Assembly (NCBI GenBank): GCA_023807065.1
Contig: JAJJLU010003861.1
Span: forward strand, 1-26,953
Reading direction: 5' to 3'
Length of the DNA: 26,953 bases
From: Isotricha intestinalis
Lineage: Eukaryota; Ciliophora; Litostomatea; Vestibuliferida; Isotrichidae
Shown here: one piece after another, positions 8,551 through 18,508 of the stretch
How the letters are laid out: each line of letters begins with the position of its first letter
Position numbering within the stretch: position 1 is the stretch's first letter
Translations under genes and position numbers: made by a program
The notes under the pieces: generated by a model
What the model saw: the letters and a program-made list of their open reading frames with translations, nothing else
The model's database searches: none
What the model was told of the DNA's origin: nothing

Positions 8551-8792
8551 TTAAAAAATATTGGAATTTATTAAAAAATTTAGTTAATAATTATGTTATA
8601 ATTATAGATAAATAAAATAAAAAAATATTTTAAAATTATATTTAACTTCATAAAAATAAATAAAATATTTTACAAGAAAGAAATAAAAATAATATTATTT
8701 TATATTTTTTCCTTTTTTTTATTGATTTAATAAAAATCCAAAAAAAAAAGAAAGATAATAAATTTGTTATAATAAAGTAAATATAAAAGAAC

Positions 8793-9607
8793 CTATTCTT
8801 TATCTTTGGATCCACAACATCCTCCTTTTTTTTTTTTAATGATTTTTTTTTCATCTAATTTAACACCTCTACTAACTTCTTCATTATTATTAAAATTTCC
8901 AGTCCCACCACTTCCACAATTTTTTTCTTCATCATAAGTAGGATCAATATATTTACAACCAACAGCTTTAAATAATTCTTCAATTCCAGCAGAAGTAAAA
9001 GCAGAAGTTAATTTAAATATAGCCCCAATTTCATTTGCATATGCTCTTGCTTCTTCTTCTTTAACTTGTTCGTTTTCATATAAATCAGATTTATTTGCAG
9101 CAATTGCGGTGACTAATTTTTATAAAAAAGAAAAAATAAATAAATAAATAATGTAATGTAATTATAATATTTTTTCTTTATTAATATTATATATTACATT
9201 ACTTTTATTTATTTTATTTATGTTTTTTTATTTATATATTTATTCTTACTTATATTTGCTTTTCCAGATTCTTTAATTTGATTATACCAATAATTTTTTA
9301 TTTCATCAAAAGATTTTCTTCTAGTAATATCATACACTAAAATTGCAACTGCAGCATCTTTATAAAATATTTTAGTTAAAGCTCTATATTTTTCTTGTCC
9401 TGCTGTATCCCATATTTCAAATTTTATTGTTTTTCCACCATATTCATCAAATGTCATTGCTTTCCCACAATATGATGCTCCTGTTGTTGACATTATATTT
9501 TCTTCAAATGTATTATTTGTATATCTTGATATTATACATGTTTTTCCTACTCCTGATTCTCCTAATAATACTACTTTACATGTTTTCGCTTCTCCGTCTT
9601 CTGACAT
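8793..9607 (-). CDS. Rab-family GTPase, two exons (right copy)
   Basis: Mirror copy of the gene at 5216-6030. Exon 1 is 9250-9607 and exon 2 is 8793-9112, both on the minus strand; they encode the same 225-residue protein with P-loop, WDTAGQE and NKSD. The intron is at 9113-9249. The same unusual ending, a Cys pair followed by six residues, is present. It lies downstream of the NBR1-like gene on the same strand with 63 bp between them. Confidence 0.92.
9113..9249 (-). other. Spliceosomal intron in Rab gene (right copy)
   Basis: Mirror of 5574-5710 with the same donor, acceptor and internal hairpin (about 9153-9202). I saw no difference from the left copy. Confidence 0.9.
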
Positions 9608-9670
9608 ATTTTTTTTTTTTTTTTTTTGATACTATTTTAAAAAATTTAATTTTTTTCTTAAATGTTTTTA

Positions 9671-10486
9671 TTACTTTGATTTAATTATATTTATTTCAGA
9701 AGGGAATAAAAATTTTATATCTCTATTATTTCTATCTTTAGCTTTTAGAGTAAATATACAATGACAAATATTGTTTGTAAATTTCATATTTTTCATTTTT
9801 ATATTAACTGACTTTTTTTTATGACTTTCTACTTTTCCAATAAAAGTATCATCAAATTCACAATCAGAATTATCTTTCAAACAAACAACTTTAGTTTCTT
9901 TTGGCCAATCTTTCTCACCAATATTTTCAAAATTTAATTCATAAACATCATTTTTTGTCATTGAAATTTCATTTTTATTAAAACTCATTTTAAATCTATA
10001 ATCTCCTTTAATTTTATTTAAATCTTTTTCAGTTCTAATTTTAATAAAATCATGTTCATGTGGATTCTCATCATAATAATTTACAAATTCACAAATAAAA
10101 CATAAATTATAATAAGGACATTCTTTACACATATATCTATTTCCTTTTATATTTTTTATTTTACATTTTGAACATGAAATTCCTTCATGTTTATATAATC
10201 TTTCTTCTTCAGAAATATTTTCATTTGGATCTATAAGATATGATACAGTAATTAATCTATTTTTTTCATCATCTACTTTTTGTTTTTTTATTTCTTCAAA
10301 ATATTCTAAGATATTTTTAATAAAAGAATCATTCTTTGGTTGAGTTTTATATTTTGATATTGTATTTGAAATAATTTTTTTTTCTAATAAACCCTTTTTC
10401 TCATCATCATTTTTATTTATTTTATTACCTTTATGAGTATTTGAATCATTTCTTTTATTAGAATTTTCTCTAGAAATAAGACTCAT
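9671..10486 (-). CDS. NBR1-like ZZ plus FW domain protein (right copy)
   Basis: 271 residues, with the same ZZ finger (C105 to H145) and FW-like domain as the left copy. It has Ile4, Asp213 and Phe215 where the left copy has Thr, Glu and Pro. The left version of the 213-215 region contains five C in a row, rare in this sequence, so the right version is more in keeping with local base composition and may be the unaltered one. Head-to-head with the MAP kinase gene; its 3' end faces the Rab start. Confidence 0.8.
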   Translation of the reverse strand: MSLISRENSNKRNDSNTHKGNKINKNDDEKKGLLEKKIISNTISKYKTQPKNDSFIKNILEYFEEIKKQKVDDEKNRLITVSYLIDPNENISEEERLYKHEGISCSKCKIKNIKGNRYMCKECPYYNLCFICEFVNYYDENPHEHDFIKIRTEKDLNKIKGDYRFKMSFNKNEISMTKNDVYELNFENIGEKDWPKETKVVCLKDNSDCEFDDTFIGKVESHKKKSVNIKMKNMKFTNNICHCIFTLKAKDRNNRDIKFLFPSEINIIKSK

Positions 10487-10586
10487 TAAATAGTTAAATA
10501 TTATACTTAAAAAAAAATAAAATGAAATATGAAAAAAAAAAATAAAAATTATTAAAAATATAATATTAAAAACTCCAATAAAAAAT

Positions 10587-11672
10587 ATGGTAGAAGAAAT
10601 AGAAAGTCACATTCTAAAACGTTACGAACTTCTAAACAAACAAGGAAAAGGAGCATACGGAGTAGTATTTAAAGCAATGGATAAAAAAACTCATGAAACA
10701 GTAGCATTAAAAAAAAATTTTGACGCATTTCAAAATGCGACAGATTCTCAAAGAACATATAGAGAAATAATGTTACTTCAAGAATTAAACGGTCATGAGA
10801 ATATAATAAGATTACTAAATGTAATAAAAGCAGAAAATGATAAAGATATATATTTAGTATTTGAATATATGGAGACAGATTTACACACAGTAATAAGAGC
10901 AAATATTTTAGAACCAATACACAAGCAGTTTATAATGTATCAATTATTAAAAGCATTAAAATTTATTCATTCAGCAGGTATAATTCACCGTGATTTAAAG
11001 CCTTCAAATATATTAATAAATTCTGATTCATATATAAAAGTATGTGATTTTGGTTTAGCAAGATGCATAACAAGTAACACAGGTAAAGATGTAGTAATGA
11101 CAGATTACGTAGCAACAAGATGGTATAGAGCACCTGAAATATTATTAGGAAGTACTAAATATGGTACTCAAGCTGATATGTGGAGTGTAGGTTGTATATT
11201 TGGAGAATTATTAGGTGGGAAACCTATGTTCCCTGGAACCAGTACTTTAAGTCAAATTAATAAAGTTTTAGAAGTTACTGGTAAACCTTCTAAAGAAGAT
11301 ATTCAAAGCATTCAAAGTGAATTAGCACAAACTATGTTAGAAACTATTGTTGTTAGTAAAACTAAAAGTTTAAAAAGTTTATATCCTAAAGCTACTCCTG
11401 TTGAATTAGATTTATTAAGTAAGTTATTGCAGTTTAATCCTAAAAAAAGAATTAATGTTATTCAAGCTTTAGAACATCCTTATGTTGCTGATTTTCATGA
11501 TCAATATTCTGACACTGAAATTTCTTGCGAAAAACCTATTCATATTCCTATCGATGATAATGTTAAATATACTGTTAAGGAATATAAACAAAAATTATAT
11601 GATGATATTTTGAAAAGAAAAAAAGAAATAAGAAAAAAATTGCTTGCTATGCAAAAAAAAATGGGAAAGTAA
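10587..11672 (+). CDS. ERK7/MAPK15-like MAP kinase (right copy)
   Basis: 361 residues, identical in protein to the left copy at 3151-4236: GKGAYG loop, K42, HRDLKPSN, DFG, TDY activation motif at 172-174, APE. Synonymous codon choice changes abruptly inside the gene. All 12 Val codons up to residue 201 are GTA and all nine after it are GTT, with Ile, Ser, Thr and Ala codons shifting the same way. Apart from this there is no sign of fusion, since the kinase domain is continuous across the change. Confidence 0.95.
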   Translation: MVEEIESHILKRYELLNKQGKGAYGVVFKAMDKKTHETVALKKNFDAFQNATDSQRTYREIMLLQELNGHENIIRLLNVIKAENDKDIYLVFEYMETDLHTVIRANILEPIHKQFIMYQLLKALKFIHSAGIIHRDLKPSNILINSDSYIKVCDFGLARCITSNTGKDVVMTDYVATRWYRAPEILLGSTKYGTQADMWSVGCIFGELLGGKPMFPGTSTLSQINKVLEVTGKPSKEDIQSIQSELAQTMLETIVVSKTKSLKSLYPKATPVELDLLSKLLQFNPKKRINVIQALEHPYVADFHDQYSDTEISCEKPIHIPIDDNVKYTVKEYKQKLYDDILKRKKEIRKKLLAMQKKMGK

Positions 11673-12255
11673 ATTATTTTATGATTTGATTATATTATAT
11701 ATTTATATGTTTTCAATTTAAATGATTTTTAAAAAAGAAAAAATATTTTTTTTTTTAAAAAGATTTTTTTTATTATTTCTTTTTTTCAAAGAAAATAATT
11801 AAATTTAATTTAAATTGTTGAAATAAGTAAAGAAAAAAATTAAGTGAATAATATATAAGATAATGTTATATATTCTTAAATTTTTTTATGAAGTAATTAA
11901 ATGAAATAATAATGTTATTTTCAAAAAAAGAAGAATAAAATGAAGAATTAAAGATTTTTTTATAAATAAATAAATTTATTTGATGATTGATTCTAATTTA
12001 GTTATATCTAATGATATCTTAATATATTTTTTTGAAATGAACAATACTGCTAATATTATGATATAAAATATTTTAATTTTATATAGAAAAGAATCTCCAT
12101 TAATATTGAAATATTTATTTTTAATTTAATCAAGAATTTTTTATAACGTTAAAAACTTGAAATTAAATAATACTATAAATATATATAATTTGAGTTGATA
12201 AATTTTATATAAACAATTAATAGTAAAATATTATATTATTATTAAGAGAATTTCT
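11673..12255. other. Intergenic region between convergent 3' ends (right copy)
   Basis: Mirror of 2568-3150: 583 AT-rich bases between the ends of the MAP kinase and kinesin genes. I see no gene, tRNA or mobile element in it. Differences from the left copy are at 12100 and 12194. Confidence 0.7.
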
Positions 12256-14289
12256 TTAATACATTTTATCTTTTTTTGAAGTTAAAATTTTTAATGTTGC
12301 AAAAAAATTATTTTCCAAAATACTTTGTTTAGTTTCATAAATTTCATTTAATTTATTAATATTACTTTGATATTCCATAGAAATTTTATTTAAATCATTT
12401 TGATTTCCATTTAATTTATATTTTTCAAATAGTAAATTATAATATTTTTCAATTTCATTAGTATAGTTATCCATTAATTCTTCTAATTGTTCTTCTCTTT
12501 CTTCATAAGTTAATTTTGTGTTTTGAATATCAGAAACATTTATAAATTGTAAAGGAATATCTTCAAATAATTTATTAAAATTCAAAGGAATATTATAATT
12601 GTTCTGAAAATTATTTTGGTAATAATTATTCTTAATATTATCATTATTATATTCAGTTAAATTTATAATTTGATTTTGAATATCTTTTATTTTTGAAAAA
12701 TAAAAATGTTGAAGTGTGTTTAATTGATTAAGGTATTCTTGATTAATTTGATCTAAATTTTTTTGAATTAATTCAATATTAGAAGTATTTTTAATATTAT
12801 TTGCCATACTTAATATACTTTTAATATAAGGTTCAATAAAATTATTTTCTTTACTATTAAAATTTTTATTATCTTCATTATAAGAATTTAAATTAAAAAA
12901 TCTAATTTTATCATATTCTTTTTTTAATTTTTCATTTTCCATTTTTAATTTTTTATTTTTCAAAACTTCATTAAAATATCTCATTTTATAATCTTTATCA
13001 TCATCTTCATTAATACTATATTCATAATCTTCATTATCTTTAACATCTAAACCACAATTATTAATATTACTATTCTCAACATTAATACTATTATTATTTA
13101 AATTAGAATTACTTTTTAAATCCTTTCTCAATTTCAAAATATGATTTTTATATAAATTAATTAATTCTTTCTCATCAAAATATTCATTAACATTAGGTTT
13201 TAATTTAACAACTTTAGCTCTTGAAGCGAATCTAAAAGTACTTAAAGTTTGAAAATAATTAGAAGCAGAAGGAGAAACATTACATATAATAGTAATTAAA
13301 GAGTTTCCTCCTAATGCAACAGAAAGTAATCTCGTTAATTTAGAATCTCTATAAGGAATATAATTATTTTTTCCTTCTGCTAATTTATTAATAACATTAG
13401 CAAGAACAAATAATGATTTATTAATATAACCAGTTTCACCATTTGGATTTTTTCCTTGACTTAATTTCTCACTTCCTGCTAAATCAACTAAATTTAAAAT
13501 TGAATTTTTTGTTGTTATTATATTTGTTTCATCAATCGATGAAATTTCTAAAAATAATTGAAATATAGTATGTGAACGAGAAGAATATTCATTTATCATT
13601 GTATCTCTATATTTCCTATTTTCTTCTCCAATATTTTTCATTTTAATTCCATCTTCAAAATTTTTAATTTCTTCTTTTTTAGAATCTCCTACAATAATTC
13701 CATATTTATTATCATCAATTAATTTTAAAGAAGAAGCATCAGTTAATAAATCATGTATATTTTCATTATAGATTTCAATGTAAGAACAATAGACTTTATA
13801 ATTAATATTTAAATTTTCATTTTTTAATTTATTTAAATTATCAAAAATATCTTTTAAAACACAAGGAAGAATTCCTGGATTTTTAGGATTACCTAACATT
13901 GTATATGTTTTTCCACTTGTTGTTTGACCATAAGTAAATATTGAACCATTTATTCCTTTTAAAAAATTTTTTGTTATTTCTCTACACATTTCTATATATA
14001 TTGTTTGAGTTGATATTTCTTTTGTATATATTTTATCAAAATGAAAATTTTGAGGAGTATATATTGATTCTATTAATAAGGAATTTAAAGGATTTGGTTT
14101 TAAAAATGTATTACTTTTATCTTCTTTTTCATCTATTTGAGTTGAACTTATTGAATTTTCTTCTTTATTTATTTCCCAATATTCAATATCTTCATGTGAT
14201 AATAGTGGACGAATTCTAATACAAACTTTAATAGTTTCACTTTTTTGAGTGGAAATAGAAGAATTTAAATTAGAACTATTAGTAATCAT
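12256..14289 (-). CDS. Kinesin-7-like motor protein (right copy)
   Basis: 677 residues, identical to the left copy at 534-2567, with complete motor (P-loop 121-128, switch I 233-240, switch II 269-274) and Asn/Lys-rich coiled-coil tail. Its start is 87 bp from the start of the large coiled-coil gene on the other strand, so the two probably share a promoter region. Confidence 0.93.
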   Translation of the reverse strand: MITNSSNLNSSISTQKSETIKVCIRIRPLLSHEDIEYWEINKEENSISSTQIDEKEDKSNTFLKPNPLNSLLIESIYTPQNFHFDKIYTKEISTQTIYIEMCREITKNFLKGINGSIFTYGQTTSGKTYTMLGNPKNPGILPCVLKDIFDNLNKLKNENLNINYKVYCSYIEIYNENIHDLLTDASSLKLIDDNKYGIIVGDSKKEEIKNFEDGIKMKNIGEENRKYRDTMINEYSSRSHTIFQLFLEISSIDETNIITTKNSILNLVDLAGSEKLSQGKNPNGETGYINKSLFVLANVINKLAEGKNNYIPYRDSKLTRLLSVALGGNSLITIICNVSPSASNYFQTLSTFRFASRAKVVKLKPNVNEYFDEKELINLYKNHILKLRKDLKSNSNLNNNSINVENSNINNCGLDVKDNEDYEYSINEDDDKDYKMRYFNEVLKNKKLKMENEKLKKEYDKIRFFNLNSYNEDNKNFNSKENNFIEPYIKSILSMANNIKNTSNIELIQKNLDQINQEYLNQLNTLQHFYFSKIKDIQNQIINLTEYNNDNIKNNYYQNNFQNNYNIPLNFNKLFEDIPLQFINVSDIQNTKLTYEEREEQLEELMDNYTNEIEKYYNLLFEKYKLNGNQNDLNKISMEYQSNINKLNEIYETKQSILENNFFATLKILTSKKDKMY

Positions 14290-14376
14290 ATAAAAATAAA
14301 AAAATAAAATAAAAAACTATTAAAATAAAAATCTTTTTTAATAAATCAAAAAAATATAAAAAAAAAAATAATAAAA
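14290..14376. promoter_or_regulatory. Shared promoter region, kinesin / coiled-coil gene
   Basis: 87 AT-only bases between two divergent start codons, mirrored at 447-533. Both transcripts must start within it or inside the opposite gene. No TATA-like or other motif stands out from the AT background; the call rests on gene arrangement alone. Confidence 0.45.
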
Positions 14377-17300
14377 ATGAGTAAAAAATATGATCATGGA
14401 TTTGGTTATGATGAATCATCATCATCAAATGCAAACGAAGATTCCGAAGATTCAGGAAATTATTTTGGTAGGAAAAACAAACCAAATTATTATCAACCTC
14501 AAATGTCAAAAACAGGGAATAAATATGATGTAAATAATCCATCTTATTCAAAAAATATGTTTATACCAAATCAAAATTATAAAACATCATCAAATTTTGG
14601 AGGAGGATTAAATTTAGGTTCTTTAGGAGGAATGAACTTTAATTCTACTTTTAATACTAAAAAAGATGATATGTATAATATTGATGTTAATACTGATAAA
14701 TATAAAAAAAAAGAAGATAATGATTTATTTGTCACTAAAAATGAAGAAAAAGAAGATAAAAAATCAAAAAAAAAAAAAGGAGGTTTCTTAGAAAATTTAG
14801 AAGATGTTGTTCAAAAAGAAAAAAGTTCTGATGAAAATGATTTTGATGATGATGAAATAAGTAAAAAAGAAAAAAATGAAGATGAAGAAAAAAAAATAGA
14901 AATTGAAGATGAAAAAAGTGAAAAAGAAGAAAAACCAAAAAAAAAGAAAAAAAAAGGATTTTTGGATAATTTAGAAGATAATGTAAATGAAGAATTTGAT
15001 TCATCACAAAAGACACAATCAAAAAAAAATGAAGGGGTAGAAAAATTATCAAATAATAATTCAAAAGAAGAAGAAGAAGAAAATAATAGAAAAAATATAT
15101 CAAATAATATATCAAATAATAATTCTAAAAAGGAAGAAGAAGAAGAAGAAAATAATTCAACAACATCAAAACCGATTGAACAACCAAAAGATGTATTTTC
15201 ACCAGATGATATGGATAAATATATGCAAAGTAAGAATAAAAAAATAGATTTTTCAAAAGCAGAAAAAGTAAATGAAGAAGAAAAAAAAGAAGAAGAAAAA
15301 TTAGATAATAATAATAATGTTATAGAAAATAAAAGTAATTTAGATTCTCCAAAAAGTGAAAAAAAAAATCCTGCTTCAAGTGATGAAGAAGATTATGGTG
15401 GTTTTGATCAAGTTGATTCTATGGTTTCTTCTGAAAAAAAAGAAGATGAAAATAAAAAAATTAATACTCAAGATTCTAAACCTGTTATTACTGAATCTAT
15501 TGATATTAGTCAAAGAATTAATAATATTATTCAAGATAACACTAAAGATAATAATAGTCAAATTTTAAGTTCCAGTGGTTATAAATATGAAAATGAATTT
15601 AAAGAAATGGGAAATATTAATGAAGATATTGAAGAAAGTAATGCTAATTCTATAATAAAAAAAATTAATGATGAACATAAGAAAAATGAAGAAGAATTAA
15701 GAAAAAAAATTGAAGAAGAAAAAAATAAAAATAATAATGATAAAAATTTTAATAATTTAAATTCTAGTTCTATTAATACTAATATTTTACAACAATTAAT
15801 ATCTCAAGAAGTAAATAAAAGATTACAAGATACTCAAAAATTAATATCTGAACAAAATAATTTAAATAGAAATTATAGTCCAGGAATATTTGAAGCAAAA
15901 AAAGAATTTTTAGGATTAAAAGTAAATCAAAATGAATTATATTATAATCCAGATATAAAATATAAATCATTTAATGTAGAAGAATTAAATGTTTATTTAA
16001 CAGAATCAATGACAATAAATAAAATGCCAGAATTAAAAAATAAAGAAACAATAATTAATTTAAAAGCAGAAGCTGCTTTAGCAGAAGAACAAAAAAGAAG
16101 ATATATGACAGAATATGAAAATAATAAATTAAAAAAATATAATGAAGAATTAGCTTCTAGAATAAAAGATTTAGAGAAATTAAAATATGATAATATGGAA
16201 TTAAGAAAAGATAAAATGAATGCTGAAAAATTAATTGAAACTATGAAAAAAGATTTTATAGATTTAAAAAATGAATATGATAATAAAGTTAAAGAAATTG
16301 AAGATAAAATTAATGCTAGAGATAATATGATGACTGAACATAAATTAAATGATTTAGAAAGAAGATATCAATTAGAATTAACTAAAAAACAATTTGATTT
16401 AGATGAATTAAGAACTCAAAATAAATTATTAAATGCTCAAAATAAACAATATGAAGAAGAAAATTTTAAATTAAAAGATAATACTGAATTTAAAGATAAA
16501 ATTAATGAATTAACTAATGAAAATTATAAATTACATGAAGAAAATGCTCAATTAAAAAAAGATAAAGAATCATTAGAAATTGAAAATTCAAAACTAAAAT
16601 TAAATTCAGTTAATCTTAAAAATAATAATAATTTAAAAAATTCTCAAAATGAACCTTCATTTGTAAATCAAATTTCAATGGACAATAAAAGTAATGTTTT
16701 AAATATATATAATCAATTATTAAATGATAGAGATTATTCAACTCAAGAAAAATTATTACAAAGTTATCAAAAAGAAATTGAAGAATTAAATAAGGAAATA
16801 AATTTTTTAAAAACAATGCCAACAGGAACAAATAAAATAATAAAAAATAATTATATATCAGATAATTTAAATAATACATTATCAAATAATATTTCAAATA
16901 ATAATTTAAATAATGAAAAAATAAATCCAACATTAAAAGAAAGTGCAGAAATTCAAATGAGAAAATTACAAAAATATATTTTACCAAATGCAGAAAATCC
17001 AAAAAATGATAAATTACAAATTATAGAAAGACAATTTAAAGATTTACAAAATGAAGATAGTCAAAATGAAATAACATTTGATAATTATATGGCAGTAATG
17101 AAAAATATGAATGTTCCATTAACTTCATATGAATTAATAGAAATATTTAATAATTTTCCAAGAATAAAAGGAAATAGAATTAAAATGAATGATTTTTTAA
17201 GTTCTCTTTCTTCAAAAGATCCTTCTGCTTTTTATATTCAATCTGATCCTTCTTATTTAAATCAATTAGAAGCTAAATTAATTAAAAGTAATAATAGAGT

Positions 17301-18150
17301 TAAAGAATTAGAAAAATTTATTTTAATTAATGCTAATGAAAGTGATGATTATAAAAATCAAATTAAAAGTTTAGAAAAAGAAAATAAAACTCTTAAAGAT
17401 AAATTAAATGATTTAAATTCTCAATTATTAAAATATTTCTTATATAGAGAAGAAAAAAATTTGAATAATCCTGATGTTATTGAAATGAAAGAAAAAATGA
17501 AAACTTTTGAAATTAATAATAAAACTAATAATGCTACTTTAAAAAAACAATTTGAAGAATATGAACAAAAAATTGGAAATATACAAAAAAATTATAATGA
17601 GAGTACTAAAAAATTAGAAAAAGATAATGATAAATTTAAAGAAAAAGTTAATAATTTAGAAAAAGAAAAATTTATTATGAAAAATGATTTTGAAAAAAAA
17701 GAAAATGATTATAAAAATGAAATTGATAATTTAAATAAAAAATTAGATAAATATAGAAAAAATTATCAATTAATTGTTGAAAAAAATGAAAATATTTCAA
17801 AAGAAAATGAAAAAGTTTTAAATTGTTTAAAAGATAAAGGTTTTGATCCTGAAAAGATTAAAATATTTGTTGAAAGTTATGATGATTTTAAATTATTATT
17901 AAAAAAAATTGAAGATTTAGAAAAGAAAAATTTAAACAGAGAAGAAATTTATAAAAGAATTTGTCAAAATGTTAATTCTCAACAATTAACTAAAGAAATT
18001 GAAAAATTATCTAAAAAACATGAAGAAGAAAAAAGATCTTTACTTAAATTATTAGCTCAAAAAACTAATGAAATTAATGAAATTAAAATTGAATTTAATG
18101 AAATTATGGTTGAACTTGAAAATTTAAAGAATAATGGAAAATTTAAATAA
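14377..18150 (+). CDS. Large coiled-coil protein
   Basis: 1257 residues, function unknown. The N-terminus (1-95) is Gly/Asn/Ser-rich. Residues 95-480 are highly charged, and a Lys-run plus GFL(E/D)NLED motif occurs twice (131-143 and 187-201). From about 560 to 830 and from about 1000 to the end the protein is Lys/Glu/Asn-rich with strong coiled-coil character. Between them, at about 880-950, is a compact segment with two helix-loop-helix units (FDNYMAVMKNM, then IKMNDFLSSL) that resembles a degenerate EF-hand pair without clear calcium ligands. Long coiled coils like this are typical of cytoskeletal, basal-body or centrosomal scaffolds; that role is a guess. The gene crosses the outer edge of the right arm at 14822 with no break. 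Confidence 0.85.
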   Translation: MSKKYDHGFGYDESSSSNANEDSEDSGNYFGRKNKPNYYQPQMSKTGNKYDVNNPSYSKNMFIPNQNYKTSSNFGGGLNLGSLGGMNFNSTFNTKKDDMYNIDVNTDKYKKKEDNDLFVTKNEEKEDKKSKKKKGGFLENLEDVVQKEKSSDENDFDDDEISKKEKNEDEEKKIEIEDEKSEKEEKPKKKKKKGFLDNLEDNVNEEFDSSQKTQSKKNEGVEKLSNNNSKEEEEENNRKNISNNISNNNSKKEEEEEENNSTTSKPIEQPKDVFSPDDMDKYMQSKNKKIDFSKAEKVNEEEKKEEEKLDNNNNVIENKSNLDSPKSEKKNPASSDEEDYGGFDQVDSMVSSEKKEDENKKINTQDSKPVITESIDISQRINNIIQDNTKDNNSQILSSSGYKYENEFKEMGNINEDIEESNANSIIKKINDEHKKNEEELRKKIEEEKNKNNNDKNFNNLNSSSINTNILQQLISQEVNKRLQDTQKLISEQNNLNRNYSPGIFEAKKEFLGLKVNQNELYYNPDIKYKSFNVEELNVYLTESMTINKMPELKNKETIINLKAEAALAEEQKRRYMTEYENNKLKKYNEELASRIKDLEKLKYDNMELRKDKMNAEKLIETMKKDFIDLKNEYDNKVKEIEDKINARDNMMTEHKLNDLERRYQLELTKKQFDLDELRTQNKLLNAQNKQYEEENFKLKDNTEFKDKINELTNENYKLHEENAQLKKDKESLEIENSKLKLNSVNLKNNNNLKNSQNEPSFVNQISMDNKSNVLNIYNQLLNDRDYSTQEKLLQSYQKEIEELNKEINFLKTMPTGTNKIIKNNYISDNLNNTLSNNISNNNLNNEKINPTLKESAEIQMRKLQKYILPNAENPKNDKLQIIERQFKDLQNEDSQNEITFDNYMAVMKNMNVPLTSYELIEIFNNFPRIKGNRIKMNDFLSSLSSKDPSAFYIQSDPSYLNQLEAKLIKSNNRVKELEKFILINANESDDYKNQIKSLEKENKTLKDKLNDLNSQLLKYFLYREEKNLNNPDVIEMKEKMKTFEINNKTNNATLKKQFEEYEQKIGNIQKNYNESTKKLEKDNDKFKEKVNNLEKEKFIMKNDFEKKENDYKNEIDNLNKKLDKYRKNYQLIVEKNENISKENEKVLNCLKDKGFDPEKIKIFVESYDDFKLLLKKIEDLEKKNLNREEIYKRICQNVNSQQLTKEIEKLSKKHEEEKRSLLKLLAQKTNEINEIKIEFNEIMVELENLKNNGKFK

Positions 18151-18411
18151 TATGTATTTTTTTTAACTCTTTTTAATAAAACTATTTTTTCAAATTTAAA
18201 TATATTAAAAATAAAGAAATAAATAAATATTTTTTTAACAAATCAAATATATCTTCCTATTCTTATGCTTTATTAGACTTTAAAAAATAAGAATCATAAT
18301 TTATTAAACTATTCTAAATTAAATATTAAAAAATAATAATTAAAAATAAAAAAAAATTAAATCCAAATTTAATATTAATAATAAAATAATAAAACCATAA
18401 AATATCATAAA

Positions 18412-18454
<43 letters not shown>

Positions 18455-18508
18455 TTTTAATCCTAAATTTTTGAACTTAGAATAATATAATAATTAATAG
18501 TATAATCA
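18151..18508. other. Intergenic region between convergent 3' ends
   Basis: 358 bases between the coiled-coil gene and the IMPACT-like gene, which face each other. It holds an (AAT)14 microsatellite and AT-rich sequence that should contain both polyadenylation regions. No gene is visible. Confidence 0.7.
18412..18453 (+). repeat. (AAT)14 microsatellite
   Basis: Fourteen perfect AAT units in the 3' intergenic region between two convergent genes. It is the longest simple repeat I saw outside coding sequence. Confidence 0.95.

Larger units (their letters stand above)
7501..14822 (-). repeat. Right arm of giant inverted repeat
   Basis: Mirror image of 1-7322. On its outer side it continues without a break into single-copy sequence: the coiled-coil gene that starts at 14377 reads through 14822 to 18150. 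This arm therefore looks like the original locus and the left arm like the derived copy. That direction is inferred from the intact reading frame at 14822. Confidence 0.97.

Noticed and set aside
1..14822. Gene duplicates as an ancient paralogous family
   Set aside because: The arms are near-identical in introns and intergenic DNA with no length changes; this is one recent inverted duplication or an artefact, not separate paralogues.
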